From contig NZ_MAYU01000021.1 of the NCBI RefSeq assembly GCF_001685025.1, forward strand, positions 186,001 through 250,000: 64,000 nucleotides of DNA, read 5' to 3'. Of this stretch, positions 1 to 9,527 are shown one piece after another. This DNA is from Bacillus sp. FJAT-27225. GTDB taxonomy: Bacteria > Bacillota > Bacilli > Bacillales > Cytobacillaceae. The number at the start of each line of letters is the position of its first letter. The stretch's first letter is position 1. The notes under the pieces are model-generated. The model searched no databases, was not told the origin of the DNA, and saw nothing but the letters and a program-made list of their open reading frames with translations. The position numbers and the translations under genes are program-made.

Positions 1-732
1 TGGCGACGGAGACTCTTCCACCACTTTTTGATTGCGGCGCTGGACCGAGCAATCCCTCTCGAAAAGATGGACGATGTTTCCATTTCCATCTCCAAAAACC
101 TGGACTTCTATATGACGGGCATTGAGGATGAATTTTTCAAGAAACACTTCATCCGAGCCGAAATAAGCCTTTGCCCTTGCTTTGACTGAAGCAAAAGACT
201 TTTCCAGGTCTCCGTTATCCGCGCATTTAACCATTCCGATTCCACCACCGCCACTCGAAGCCTTTAGCATCACCGGATAACCGATTCTTTCGGCAATTTC
301 CTTCGCCTCTTCCAGGGCTGCAATTCCGCCCTCGCTGCCCGGAACTACCGGCACTCCAGCCTGCATCATCACAGCTCTTGATGCAACTTTATCACCCATT
401 AACCGGATTGTTTCTGGTTTCGGACCTATAAAAATCAGCCCTTCCTTTTCAACAAGCTCGGCAAACTCTGCATTTTCAGATAAAAACCCATAACCAGGAT
501 GTATTCCGTCTGCACCCGCATTTTTTGCAGCATGGAGGATTTGTTGGGCCTGCAGATAGGATTTGGCAACAGGTGGCTCTCCAATCCTGACAGCCGTCGT
601 GGCTTCCTGTACATAAGGAAGTCCTGCATCTGCATCAGAATAGATGGCAACCGTCTCGATTCCCATCTTCTTGCATGTTTTTATAATTCTTAATGCTATT
701 TCGCCCCGATTTGCGATTAATACCCTTTGCAC
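1..732 (-). CDS. Biotin carboxylase subunit of an acyl-CoA/acetyl-CoA carboxylase (partial, N-terminal 244 residues)
   Basis: ATP-dependent carboxylation of biotin. The gene starts at a GTG (730-732) behind AAAGGGG and runs off the left edge. Visible motifs are the N-terminal ANRGEIALRI (residues 7-16), HPGYGFLSEN (78-87) and the ATP-grasp glycine loop KASSGGGGIGM (157-167), followed by RDCSVQRRNQK. The N-terminus matches AccC/YngH-type single biotin carboxylases better than PycA, which carries a longer N-terminal lead. Whether it belongs to acetyl-CoA, propionyl-CoA or methylcrotonyl-CoA carboxylase cannot be told, because the partner subunits lie outside the window. The divergent neighbour is ylbP. 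Confidence 0.85.
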   Translation of the reverse strand, partial: MQRVLIANRGEIALRIIKTCKKMGIETVAIYSDADAGLPYVQEATTAVRIGEPPVAKSYLQAQQILHAAKNAGADGIHPGYGFLSENAEFAELVEKEGLIFIGPKPETIRLMGDKVASRAVMMQAGVPVVPGSEGGIAALEEAKEIAERIGYPVMLKASSGGGGIGMVKCADNGDLEKSFASVKARAKAYFGSDEVFLEKFILNARHIEVQVFGDGNGNIVHLFERDCSVQRRNQKVVEESPSP

Positions 733-1023
733 ACTATACCCCTTTCTCCCCCCGGATTTCTTGTTTGCGACCTTCTCAAAAGCTCAGGGTATTCGAAAGC
801 CATTGGCCAGACAGTGAATACATTCCCTGGCTTGCATACCCTATACTATGTTTCTACCATACATTCTGAATATCCTGCAAATTTTGAAAACGCCTTTCTA
901 TATTAAAATGCAGAATTTTTCATATTCTTAGGTTATAATATGAATAATTAAATCAGCTTAAAGATATAGGCCTGATTTCAGCAATACCGGGATAAGGGAG
1001 AATCATAATAGGGGGGCATATAC

Positions 1024-1497
1024 ATGGCAATTAAAGTTGAGAAACTAAAAGTCAATTACAAAACGCTTGAAGAGTTTAAAAAATTCAAAGAATATGGAAT
1101 TCAGGAATTGTCCATGCTCGAAGACCTTGAAGCAAACATTATTGAAAATGATAGTAAATCACCCTTTTACGGGATTTATTTCGGGGATAAGCTGGTAGCC
1201 CGGATGAGCCTTTATCAGGTTGATGCCAAAAGGGATCTCTATTTTAATCCTCCACAGAATTACATTGAACTTTGGAAGCTTGAGGTGCTCCCTGCCTATC
1301 AGGGCAAAGGCTATGGTTCAGCTCTTGTCAAGTTCGCTAAGGACCAGGGCCTTCCTATCAAGACAAACCCTCGAGTCGGTTCAAAGGGATTTTGGGAAAA
1401 GCACGGCTTTAAACAAGTAGAATATGAGGTAGACCGAGATCTTGGTGAAAATCCGCTCGTCTGGTATCCGGAAGGCGTCAGCGCACAGCACCATTAA
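1024..1497 (+). CDS. ylbP: GNAT family N-acetyltransferase YlbP
   Basis: 157-residue GNAT-fold protein of unknown acceptor. The acetyl-CoA loop is QGKGYGSALVKFA (about residues 90-102), preceded by the beta-strand LWKLEVLPAY; the C-terminal half has the usual GFWEKHGF segment. The ATG has a GGGGGG Shine-Dalgarno 7 nt upstream. A TATAAT-like -10 at 934-939 lacks a convincing -35. It sits next to gerR (ylbO), the order seen for ylbO/ylbP in B. subtilis, which supports the name. It converges on gerR and shares a bidirectional terminator with it. Confidence 0.85.
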   Translation: MAIKVEKLKVNYKTLEEFKKFKEYGIQELSMLEDLEANIIENDSKSPFYGIYFGDKLVARMSLYQVDAKRDLYFNPPQNYIELWKLEVLPAYQGKGYGSALVKFAKDQGLPIKTNPRVGSKGFWEKHGFKQVEYEVDRDLGENPLVWYPEGVSAQHH

Positions 1498-1604
1498 GAA
1501 TTGACATCCGCATAGTTGCAACATGCGAGTAGCCCGGGCTGGCTATTATGTGTGCGCAAGCAAGCATTTTACGATAGTACAAAAAATCTCTCTATATAAA
1601 TATC

Positions 1605-1645
1605 AAAAGGCTGGACGGACTTTATCCGTTCAGCCTTTTCGTTTT
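1605..1645. terminator. Bidirectional terminator between ylbP and gerR
   Basis: Stem AAAAGGCTG..CAGCCTTTT with an inner ACGGA/TCCGT extension, A-run on the left and T-rich flank on the right, placed exactly between two convergent genes. Confidence 0.8.
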
Positions 1646-2282
1646 ATTCAACCCTTTCAAGGTTCCCATACTTATCTAACTGAAATTTCGCTTTATGCTG
1701 GCCCTGTGAACTGTCCTCCTTATCCGCAGCCATCTTCCTAGCCCGGTCGAGGATGGCCATCAGCGCTTGATAGTCTTCCTCAAGGGTAGTCAATTCCTTT
1801 AGAAGCCGTTCGTTTTCCCTTTCGAGCGCTTTAATCCGTGCTTGGGCTTGCTGGATTTCTTCTTCAGCGGTTCCTGCACGTGTATAGAGGTCTTGCAAAT
1901 AGGACAGGATCGCCTTGAAGTCAGGAACGGGTAGAGTACTTATTTGCTGGGCAGATGGAAGTAAATCGCTTAGCTTGGTTTCTTCTGCCTGAGTGGAAAC
2001 AAGTTGCTCTTCCACCGGAAGCCCCTGTTCTTTTGGAGCATCCCGTGAGTTCTTCTTCGCTTCCTTTCGCTGCTTTTTGGCATGTTCAATGCCGGCCCTG
2101 TATTGTTTCCTAACGTGAGAATTCCAGCGGAACCCACATGCAGCCGATGTCCGGGACAGCTTTCTCCCAACTTCTTCGAATGCCTGCAGCTGCGTTCCGC
2201 CTTCCCTTATATTCCGCAAGATAACCTCGGCTAGAAGCAGGTCTTCATCCGAGGTCCATGCATCCTGGCGTGTTGATGACAT
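1644..2282 (-). CDS. gerR: GerR/RsfA-family sporulation transcription regulator (YlbO)
   Basis: 212-residue DNA-binding protein. The N-terminus (residues 8-60) is a Myb/SANT-like helix-turn-helix typical of RsfA/PrsA-type sporulation regulators ([18 protein letters not shown], then [13 protein letters not shown]). A charged linker follows, and a coiled coil at about residues 125-175 ends in long Glu/Leu heptads. In B. subtilis GerR is made in the mother cell under sigma-E and represses part of that regulon; here the role is inferred. The ATG at 2282 has AGGAGGG upstream. The gene is beside ylbP as in B. subtilis. Confidence 0.88.
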   Translation of the reverse strand: MSSTRQDAWTSDEDLLLAEVILRNIREGGTQLQAFEEVGRKLSRTSAACGFRWNSHVRKQYRAGIEHAKKQRKEAKKNSRDAPKEQGLPVEEQLVSTQAEETKLSDLLPSAQQISTLPVPDFKAILSYLQDLYTRAGTAEEEIQQAQARIKALERENERLLKELTTLEEDYQALMAILDRARKMAADKEDSSQGQHKAKFQLDKYGNLERVE

Positions 2283-2373
2283 CCTTCTTATCCCTCCTAT
2301 CGTTTTACCTCATACATATGCAGGTAATAGGAAAGATAGAATTGGTATGGAGGTCTCATTTTTACGGATTCTG

Positions 2374-3132
2374 CTACTTTTTCTTTCGAAGGAATTTTGC
2401 AACGTGCTGATGATGGGCCTCAGTTTCCCAAAGCTCCGCACAAAAACGGACTTCGTTTTCTATTCTCTTCTTAAGGCCGGCACTCTCCCATTTGTCCACC
2501 CAAACTTGCTTGAAGCCTTTAAGAACTCCACTTTCTTTTACTAGCATTTCTGAGGCAAATTTTCGAAGCGCATCAATTGGGGGTCCATTAAAGACACTGT
2601 CAACAAATCCAATTCGATTCAGTTCTTCCACAGGATGTAAGCCCGCTTCCATTAGGAGTTTCATGCTGCATGAAGCTGGCAGTTTTTCCGATAAAAGAGA
2701 AGCCCCTCCCCATCCGGTAATGATGCCTTGTCTGCCCTGTACGAATCCGGCTTTTGTCCCGCTTCTGGCTATCCGGAAATCACAGGCAGCCGCAATCTCG
2801 CAGCCTCCGCCGACAGCTGGCCCATTTAGAATCGCAATTGTCGGTTTTGGCAAGGTTGCAAGGGAATAAAGAATCTCTGCCGCTCTGGACAGCATAGGAT
2901 GAGCTTGCTCTTTTGTTTTTAAAGAATGGAATTCCGACAAATCCCCACCTGAACAAAAAGCCTTAGTGCCTGAACCCGTTAGTGCGACGATTTTAACCTT
3001 TTCATCATGGGCTGCTTCCAGCAATCGGGTGAGTCCATCGAGGACTTCATAGCTGATTGCATTCCGTTTTTCTTCCCTATCAATTGTAAAAAGGAGAATC
3101 CCTTCATCCAGAATAGTCATCGTATAAGCCAA
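2374..3132 (-). CDS. Enoyl-CoA hydratase/isomerase (crotonase) family protein
   Basis: 252-residue crotonase-fold enzyme acting on acyl-CoA thioesters. Visible signatures are the REEKRNAIS strand, the oxyanion-hole segment FCSGGDLSEFH (about residues 59-69) and GPAVGGGCEIAAACDFRIA (about 103-121). The exact reaction is uncertain: the position usually held by the second catalytic Glu reads in QGRQGIITGWGGA, so hydratase activity is not assured. TTG start at 3132 preceded by GGGGG; an in-frame ATG lies at 3120. It follows rpmF on the same strand after that gene's terminator, and is not part of the B. subtilis ylb block. Confidence 0.85.
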   Translation of the reverse strand: MAYTMTILDEGILLFTIDREEKRNAISYEVLDGLTRLLEAAHDEKVKIVALTGSGTKAFCSGGDLSEFHSLKTKEQAHPMLSRAAEILYSLATLPKPTIAILNGPAVGGGCEIAAACDFRIARSGTKAGFVQGRQGIITGWGGASLLSEKLPASCSMKLLMEAGLHPVEELNRIGFVDSVFNGPPIDALRKFASEMLVKESGVLKGFKQVWVDKWESAGLKKRIENEVRFCAELWETEAHHQHVAKFLRKKK

Positions 3133-3161
3133 AAGCTTTACCCCCTAACTAAATATGTACG

Positions 3162-3194
3162 AAAAAAGCACAGGAGGTTTTTCCCCTGTGCTTG
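3162..3194 (-). terminator. rpmF terminator
   Basis: Hairpin AGCACAGG..CCTGTGCT followed, on the minus strand, by TTTTTTC, 14 nt after the rpmF stop codon. Confidence 0.85.
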
Positions 3195-3207
3195 TTCGAA
3201 CGGAAAA

Positions 3208-3381
3208 TTAGTCGTTAACAACTTCTTTCCCCTTATATGTTCCGCAATTTTTGCAAACGCGGTGAGCAAGTTTCATTTCTTTACAGTTCGGGCATTCCAC
3301 CATGCCAGGAACATTTAATTTGAAATGAGTGCGACGTTTTCTTTTTGCAGTTTTAGAAGTCCTTCTAAAAGGTACAGCCAT
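3208..3381 (-). CDS. rpmF: 50S ribosomal protein L32
   Basis: 57-residue L32 starting [17 protein letters not shown]. It keeps the zinc-ribbon with two CxxC pairs: CPNC and CKNC. ATG 3381 was chosen over a longer frame because AAGGAGG lies 9 nt upstream and L32 normally begins MAVP. It is the second gene of the conserved ylbN-rpmF pair (75 nt gap), so ribosomal supply is probably set by the ylbN promoter. Confidence 0.98.
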   Translation of the reverse strand: MAVPFRRTSKTAKRKRRTHFKLNVPGMVECPNCKEMKLAHRVCKNCGTYKGKEVVND

Positions 3382-3464
3382 TCTTCCCACCTCCTTAAAG
3401 AGTTATAAGAAAGTTATGAAGGCCAGAAAATGCTGGGTCTTCACTTGCTTACTTTTTTTGCCGA

Positions 3465-3989
3465 TTATGAATCGGAAGTTTTGTTGTCGTCAAAAAACTT
3501 GGCCAGACCCGCTAATCTTGGATCAATCCTGTTGCTTTGGTCCTCTTCGGTTACGACTTCCCAATCCTTGCCGGACTGCGGAGCCGCCCCTTCAGGATTC
3601 GCCTCATCGCTGAATACCTGCATGGGAACCTCCAGCAAAAGGATTTCCCTGATGATAGGCATGACGTCGACCACATCGCCTTTGACCTGATGAGCTTCCT
3701 CATCCGTTTCATATCCAGAAATATTGAAAAGAAACGTTTCTGTTGTTTCTACATCAACTGGATAAATGACATCAACTAGAGTCCGTGAACAAGGGAGGAC
3801 CAGATGTCCCTTAATCCTGATATGAAAGGTCACACGAGATGACCCGATATCGGCGCGTCCGGTTACGTGAATCGGGGACACGTCCCTAATGGTTGGGTCG
3901 GTTTCCCTGATTTCGTCCGCATTGACTGTTTCATCAATCAGCATTTCCTTGTTGCGGTTTTTTTGTAGTTGGCTAATTGTCCATTTCAT
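3465..3989 (-). CDS. ylbN: YlbN, YceD/DUF177 family, 23S rRNA accumulation protein
   Basis: 174-residue acidic protein of the DUF177 (YceD) family, nearly always encoded directly upstream of rpmF. YceD homologues are linked to 23S rRNA accumulation; the molecular role is not settled. Features are a MKWTISQL start, the central HIRIKGHLVLPCSRTL segment, a DVxxVDVETTETF stretch and the C-terminal IDPRLAGLAKFFDD motif usual for the family. It is divergent from tmcAL across a 244 nt AT-rich gap that should hold both promoters. Confidence 0.93.
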   Translation of the reverse strand: MKWTISQLQKNRNKEMLIDETVNADEIRETDPTIRDVSPIHVTGRADIGSSRVTFHIRIKGHLVLPCSRTLVDVIYPVDVETTETFLFNISGYETDEEAHQVKGDVVDVMPIIREILLLEVPMQVFSDEANPEGAAPQSGKDWEVVTEEDQSNRIDPRLAGLAKFFDDNKTSDS

Positions 3990-4233
3990 TTACATCACCC
4001 CAAGGCAACAAAGGTAATTATACTTTTATGCATACTATTTGTCAATATTTTTTCTTTACAGAGGAATTGCTTGAAACCAATCATGTTCTGGCTAATAGAA
4101 AGACTACTATTCAATAGTTTATCCTTAACAGGCTCAAGGAAAACATACTTACTTATCAGGCAGTTTTACTAATATGTGCATAATGTTTTATAGTAGAAAT
4201 GAAAGTATACCTATCAGAAAGGAGGCTGTCAAT

Positions 4234-5451
4234 ATGGATGCGGTTGGTGTTGTAGTTGAGTATAATCCTTTTCACAATGGACATCTCTACCACTTGCAGT
4301 CTTCAAAGCAGCTTTCTAGAGCGGAAATTGCCATCGCTGTTATGAGCGGCTCTTTTTTGCAAAGAGGTGAACCTGCACTGGTTTCGAAGTGGTCCCGTAC
4401 AAAAATGGCCCTGTTGAACGGAGTTGACATAGTTTTTGAGCTCCCATACCAATACGCGGTCCAGAAGGCTGAATTATTTGCTTGGGGTGCTGTTGCAATT
4501 CTTGAGGCTGCTGGCTGTACAAGCCTTTGTTTTGGCAGTGAGGCGGGCGATGCTGGCAGTTTTATCAAGACTGCAGAGTTCCTGACCGCAAACGAGGCCG
4601 AATATAACTCTTTAATAAAGAAACATATTAAGTCAGGGGTCAGCTACCCGCGTGCAGCCTCGCTCGCAGTTTCCGAATTGAATGGACCCGAAGGAATAGT
4701 CCCGCTGTCCGAGCCCAATAATATTCTCGGCTATCACTATGTGAAAGCGATGCTTGACCAGCGCTGCAGGATGGAGCCTCTGACTGTAAAAAGAAAGAAT
4801 GCCCAATACCATGATGAAGATTTTTCTTCAGCTACGATAGCAAGTGCAACCAGTATCCGGAAAGCTTTCTTTTCCGATGGTGTTGATATTCCAGCCATCT
4901 CGCAATACATTCCGCCCGCTACTGAAAGTTCCCTTCTGGAATACATAGAGACATATGGAACTCTCCATCACTGGGAAAACTATTGGCCTTTATTGAAATA
5001 CAGACTGCTACAGACAGCCCGGGGTGAATTGGCTTCAATATATGAAGCGGAGGAAGGCCTGGAGAACCGGCTTGCTGACTGCGCAAGAAAGGCAGACAGC
5101 TTCGCCGGCTTTATGCAACTCGCCAAAACAAAACGCTATACATGGACCAGGATTCAGCGGCTTTGCACCCATATACTCGTCAATGCTACGAAAGAAGAAA
5201 TGGCCGTTAGCACGGCAATGCGTCCGGGTTATTTACGGTTACTCGGAATGACAGGGGCCGGAAGGAACTATCTTAATAAAATGAAAGGCAGCTTGCCGAT
5301 CCCGCTCGTTTCAAAACTGTCTGGGTTTACTTCACCAGAAATCGAGCTGGATATCCGGGCAGCTTCTGTTTATGCAATGGGACTTCATGGCAGCATGTCC
5401 CAAAAACTGCTCGAGCAAGAATATCGCCAGCCGCCGATCTTTCTTGAATGA
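4234..5451 (+). CDS. tmcAL: tRNA(Met) cytidine acetate ligase (YlbM)
   Basis: 405-residue enzyme that adenylates acetate and acetylates the wobble cytidine (ac4C34) of elongator tRNA-Met. The nucleotidyltransferase signature NPFHNGH is at residues 11-17; MSGSFLQRGEPALVSKWSRTKMAL and FELPYQYAVQKAELFAWGAV follow as expected. ATG 4234 was chosen because AGGAGG sits 9 nt upstream and the family begins with a VGVVVEYNPFHNGH-type N-terminus; the open frame extends 20 codons further without homology. Monocistronic, convergent with ylbL. Confidence 0.95.
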   Translation: MDAVGVVVEYNPFHNGHLYHLQSSKQLSRAEIAIAVMSGSFLQRGEPALVSKWSRTKMALLNGVDIVFELPYQYAVQKAELFAWGAVAILEAAGCTSLCFGSEAGDAGSFIKTAEFLTANEAEYNSLIKKHIKSGVSYPRAASLAVSELNGPEGIVPLSEPNNILGYHYVKAMLDQRCRMEPLTVKRKNAQYHDEDFSSATIASATSIRKAFFSDGVDIPAISQYIPPATESSLLEYIETYGTLHHWENYWPLLKYRLLQTARGELASIYEAEEGLENRLADCARKADSFAGFMQLAKTKRYTWTRIQRLCTHILVNATKEEMAVSTAMRPGYLRLLGMTGAGRNYLNKMKGSLPIPLVSKLSGFTSPEIELDIRAASVYAMGLHGSMSQKLLEQEYRQPPIFLE

Positions 5452-5574
5452 AGAACCTTATTTTGCAGTAAAAAAACTTGGTTTTGGGTGTAAATCCGTA
5501 CCTGCCATTGAATGCAACTCGTTTCCGGATTTTTTCGGTCATAATGAATTTTGCCAAATCCATGAAAATAACAC

Positions 5575-5612
5575 AAAGAGGCTGCCCCTTACTTTTGGGA
5601 CAGCCTCTGTTT
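5575..5612. terminator. Terminator between tmcAL and ylbL
   Basis: Stem AGAGGCTGCCCC / GGGACAGCCTCT, T-rich to the right and preceded by A-rich sequence, between convergent genes. Probably acts mainly on tmcAL. Confidence 0.75.
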
Positions 5613-6630
5613 ATTTTTCAGGTTTCAATTTTTCCAGATAAGCAACTGCTTCATCAAACGTATCAACCGGGACAATTTTCATTTTCGTCCCAATATCTTT
5701 GCCTGTCTTTACTGCAGCCCGGTAATTGGAGTTTTTTGCTCCTTTTTCATTCGGAGCAAAAAAGATATCGGCTCCAGCTTTATCAGCTGCGACGATTTTT
5801 TGCTCAATTCCGCCAATTGGGCCGACCATTCCTTCAGACAAGGTACCGGTCCCGGCAATTTCATAACCTTTAGTTAGGTCATCTTCGGTAAGCTGATTAT
5901 AAATTTCGAGTGCAAACATTAAACCTGCCGATGGACCGCCAATTTCGTCAGTCTTTATATTGACTTTTGGGTCGACGATAATTTCTTTGTCATCGATTGG
6001 CGCAATCCCTATGCCAGCACGTTTCGGATCATTTTTAAAAGCCTGTAGCTCCAAATTGGCTGACTGTTCCTTATTGCCTCTCGTAAAAGTGAGCTTCACT
6101 GTCTCCCCGGCCTTTTTGCCGGCAAGGTAATCTAGAAGTTCATCCCTTGACTTCAATATCTTTCCATCCACCTTTAAAAGCCGGTCGCCTACTTCCAGTT
6201 TTCCCTCCGCTGGCATTCCAGGGACAACTTCCATGACATAGACACCCTTATAGCGATACTCAACCGGAATGCCAGCTTTTTTATAGGCAGCCTCAATTGC
6301 ACTCGCCTTTGAGCCTTCCATTAGATGGAGCTGCTTCTTGTTGTACTCCTGTTCACTTTCATTCGGCCTCAGTATATCTTTCATAGAATAAATTTCTTGA
6401 TACTTACTGAAACTTGCAATTAGATACGTATAAATATTGGCGCGCCCCATCCTGACGGTTGTCAGCATGAAGCTTCCTTCCTCATCATATCCGCCCTCTA
6501 CTTCTATAATCGGCTCCAATTCCTTTGCGAGCCCAGGTTTGGAAACATAATAAGGCAGCATATAAAAAACACTTGCCAGGACTAGGATCGCCGCCAGAAC
6601 ATACGGGATCCGAGGGTATTTCTTGCGCAT
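5611..6630 (-). CDS. ylbL: PDZ/S16 (Lon-like) membrane serine protease YlbL (SepM family)
   Basis: 339-residue membrane-anchored protease. One N-terminal transmembrane helix (residues 9-27), a PDZ domain (about 120-190; GVYVMEVVPGMPAEGKLEVGD) and a Lon-type S16 domain with Ser234 in GGPSAGLMFAL and Lys278 in GGIEQKIVAADKAGAD, the usual Ser-Lys spacing. SepM relatives trim pheromones and YlbL is implicated in degrading a B. subtilis DNA-damage checkpoint protein; the substrate here is unknown. ATG 6630 overlaps the ylbK stop by one base (TAATG) and has GGAAGGAG upstream, indicating translational coupling. Confidence 0.93.
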   Translation of the reverse strand: MRKKYPRIPYVLAAILVLASVFYMLPYYVSKPGLAKELEPIIEVEGGYDEEGSFMLTTVRMGRANIYTYLIASFSKYQEIYSMKDILRPNESEQEYNKKQLHLMEGSKASAIEAAYKKAGIPVEYRYKGVYVMEVVPGMPAEGKLEVGDRLLKVDGKILKSRDELLDYLAGKKAGETVKLTFTRGNKEQSANLELQAFKNDPKRAGIGIAPIDDKEIIVDPKVNIKTDEIGGPSAGLMFALEIYNQLTEDDLTKGYEIAGTGTLSEGMVGPIGGIEQKIVAADKAGADIFFAPNEKGAKNSNYRAAVKTGKDIGTKMKIVPVDTFDEAVAYLEKLKPEK

Positions 6631-7418
6631 TATTGCTGCTCCTTCCACCGTCCAATAACTTCTTTTATCGGTTCGATATGTCTTTTTGCTTCTTCTTCTC
6701 CTATTTTAATAATGTCTTCAATATTGGTAAAGGCACGCGAACTAAATTTACCTACATCCGGGCGAATCATAATGTCGGAGGCAATCTCGCGGTTAACGAG
6801 CAACTCAGCTTGCATAATATCTATGCTTTGCATGATCACATCGTAAATCGAATCGATTTCCGCATTTGGTTTAACCCCTGAAACATCGACAGCAATAACA
6901 ATGTCAGCTCCCATCTCCTTAACAACTGAAACAGGTATCCTGTCTGCAACCCCGCCGTCGACCAATAACCTCCCATTAATTTTTTCAGGAATGAAGATGC
7001 CTGGAATCGAGATGCTGGCCCTCACTGCCTCGGCAGCAGGACCGTTTTTAAATACTACTTTTTCACCGTTCATCAAGTCTGTCGCCACAATGGCAATCGG
7101 CAGATCAAGCTCTTCAATGTTTTTGTTATGAGTAAAAACCCGGATAAACTCCTTTACCCGCTTTCCTGCTATAAAGCCCATTTTAGGTACGGCAAAATCC
7201 AGAAAATATTTCCTCTTAAATCCGATTGAAAACTTATAAAAACGGTCCAGATCTATGCCGGTCCCATACAAGCAAGCAATCAGCGCCCCCATGCTGCTGC
7301 CGGCAATCATATCAATCGGGATTCCTTCATCCCGGAATACCCTCAATACACCGAGATGGGCAAAACCCCTTGCCCCGCCGGAGCCGAGCGCCAAGCCGAT
7401 TTTTGGGGCCATACTCAT
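6630..7418 (-). CDS. ylbK: Patatin-like phospholipase family protein YlbK (RssA-like)
   Basis: 262-residue patatin-fold hydrolase. The oxyanion loop GSGGARGFAHLGVL (from residue 12), nucleophile Ser42 in GSSMG and the catalytic Asp in VDGGV are all present, so it should be catalytically competent; the lipid substrate is unknown. The start is placed at ATG 7418 after AAGGAGGG; a second ATG two codons on (7412) is possible. It overlaps ylbL and forms a two-gene operon divergent from ylbJ. Confidence 0.9.
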   Translation of the reverse strand: MSMAPKIGLALGSGGARGFAHLGVLRVFRDEGIPIDMIAGSSMGALIACLYGTGIDLDRFYKFSIGFKRKYFLDFAVPKMGFIAGKRVKEFIRVFTHNKNIEELDLPIAIVATDLMNGEKVVFKNGPAAEAVRASISIPGIFIPEKINGRLLVDGGVADRIPVSVVKEMGADIVIAVDVSGVKPNAEIDSIYDVIMQSIDIMQAELLVNREIASDIMIRPDVGKFSSRAFTNIEDIIKIGEEEAKRHIEPIKEVIGRWKEQQ

Positions 7419-7628
7419 GCTCCCTCCTTCAATAATCAATACCGAGCTTAAATTCTCCTTCAATCCTATGGTCTAAATAATCATTCTATGAGTATATTGT
7501 TTTACAGGACAAGTCTTTGCTTGCTCTTTATCTGATGGTACGCAAGGTCTGTATTTAAGCGTCCTTTGGTTGTCCTATCGCCTTGAAACTAAAGCAGTAC
7601 TCCGCAATTCTCCTGAAGGAGGCCCAAT

Positions 7629-8840
7629 ATGTTTCGTTCGAAACTAAAAACCATCTTTTTGGCAGCGTCTGTCACCATCATGGCAGCTTCCTTGATTACA
7701 TATCCGCAAGAGGCGTTCTCCGCCTCAATTCGCGGCTTGAATATGTGGTGGGAAATTGTTTTTCCCTCCTTGCTGCCCTTTTTTATTGTATCCGAAATGC
7801 TCATTGGCTTTGGTGTTGTCAAGTTCATCGGAGTTCTTCTCGAGCCATTCATGCGGCCCCTTTTTAAGGTACCTGGAGTCGGCGGATTCGTATGGGCAAT
7901 GGGAATGGCTTCCGGCTACCCAGCCGGTGCAAAACTTTCAGCACGGCTTCGCCAGGAAGGCAGCCTGACCAGGGTAGAAGCTGAACGGCTGGCATCCTTC
8001 ACAAATTGCTCAAATCCTTTATTTATTTTCGGAGCGGTCTCAGTTGGTTTTTTCCATAATGCTCACCTTGGCTTTGTTCTTGCTGCTTCCCATTATCTTG
8101 GCAATTTTTGCGTTGGCTTACTCATGCGCTTCTATGGAAAGGACGAACGAATGACAAGAAGCAGCCGCCATAAGCGGCTAAAGATACGTGAAGCTCTTGC
8201 TGCCCTTCATAGGACGAGAATCAAGGATAATCGGCCAATAGGCAAATTGCTGGGGGACGCCGTCACCTCTTCCATCCAAACCTTGCTAATGATTGGCGGC
8301 TTCATTATCCTGTTTTCCGTCGTAAATAAAATCTTATTCCATCTGCACATTACAGCCTTTTTAGCAAAAGGAATCGAAGTTCTCTTTTCATCACTTGGAT
8401 TTCCTGAAATGCTTAGCATCCCGTTCATATCCGGACTGTTTGAAATTACGCTGGGAAGCCAGCTGACGAGCCAGGTTCAAGAAGCAACGCTCCTCCAGCA
8501 GGCAATGGTAACCAGCTTTATTCTTGCCTTCAGCGGCTTTAGTGTCCAGGCCCAAGTAGCCAGTATTCTAGCACAAACTGACATCCGGTTTCAGCCGTTT
8601 TTTATTGCACGCATAGTACATGGTATTTTTGCCAGTATTTTTGCCTTTGTACTTTGGGATCCCATTTACATTAAATTTGCGGATACCGGAATCCCGCCTA
8701 ATGCGGTACCTGTTATGCTTCAGCAGAATGCGCAACTCTTCACTTCCGCCCATTCCATTATCGCCTTTGCCGGACCTTTGATAACCATTGGATCGCTGTT
8801 AGTCTATATTGTCATTCTATTCAAAAGACGAAATGGATGA
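7629..8840 (+). CDS. ylbJ: Sporulation integral membrane protein YlbJ
   Basis: 403-residue polytopic membrane protein with roughly 8-10 hydrophobic segments and paired GxxxGxPxGA-type loops (MGMASGYPAGAKLSARL about residues 95-111; FISGLFEITLGSQ about 263-275), the repeated nucleoside-recognition (Gate) motif also found in SpoIIIAE/SpmA-type proteins. YlbJ is a sigma-E product needed for normal spores in B. subtilis; the transported substrate is unknown. ATG 7629 has GAAGGAGG upstream. Confidence 0.92.
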   Translation: MFRSKLKTIFLAASVTIMAASLITYPQEAFSASIRGLNMWWEIVFPSLLPFFIVSEMLIGFGVVKFIGVLLEPFMRPLFKVPGVGGFVWAMGMASGYPAGAKLSARLRQEGSLTRVEAERLASFTNCSNPLFIFGAVSVGFFHNAHLGFVLAASHYLGNFCVGLLMRFYGKDERMTRSSRHKRLKIREALAALHRTRIKDNRPIGKLLGDAVTSSIQTLLMIGGFIILFSVVNKILFHLHITAFLAKGIEVLFSSLGFPEMLSIPFISGLFEITLGSQLTSQVQEATLLQQAMVTSFILAFSGFSVQAQVASILAQTDIRFQPFFIARIVHGIFASIFAFVLWDPIYIKFADTGIPPNAVPVMLQQNAQLFTSAHSIIAFAGPLITIGSLLVYIVILFKRRNG

Positions 8841-8907
8841 TAGCAGAAAAGCGTATCATCATTCTTTTGGCTTTTCAGTCCCAAAGGAAGACTGTGGCTG
8901 TCCATAC

Positions 8908-8937
8908 GAAAAAGCCAGGCAATGCCTGGCTTTTTTC
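8908..8937 (+). terminator. ylbJ terminator
   Basis: AAAAAGCCAGGC AAT GCCTGGCTTTTTT, perfect stem with a T-run, 68 nt after the ylbJ stop. The flanking A-run means it could also act on the minus strand for coaD. Confidence 0.85.
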
Positions 8938-9023
8938 GATGCTATAATGAATAAATATCAAGGTTCAGCCATGTGGGACCTTCAGGCCTTACACCGTTTA
9001 ACTGGTGATTTCACTTGTTTTTC

Positions 9024-9509
<486 letters not shown>

Positions 9510-9527
9510 CTAAACCTCCTGGTGGTT

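Noticed and set aside
1-732. Pyruvate carboxylase (pycA) for the biotin carboxylase fragment
   Set aside because: The short MQRVLIANRGEIALRI start and the rest of the fragment resemble AccC-type subunits; PycA begins with a longer lead and different text.
1523-1741. 72-residue plus-strand ORF over the ylbP/gerR terminator
   Set aside because: It reads through the terminator into the antisense of gerR; no start signals.
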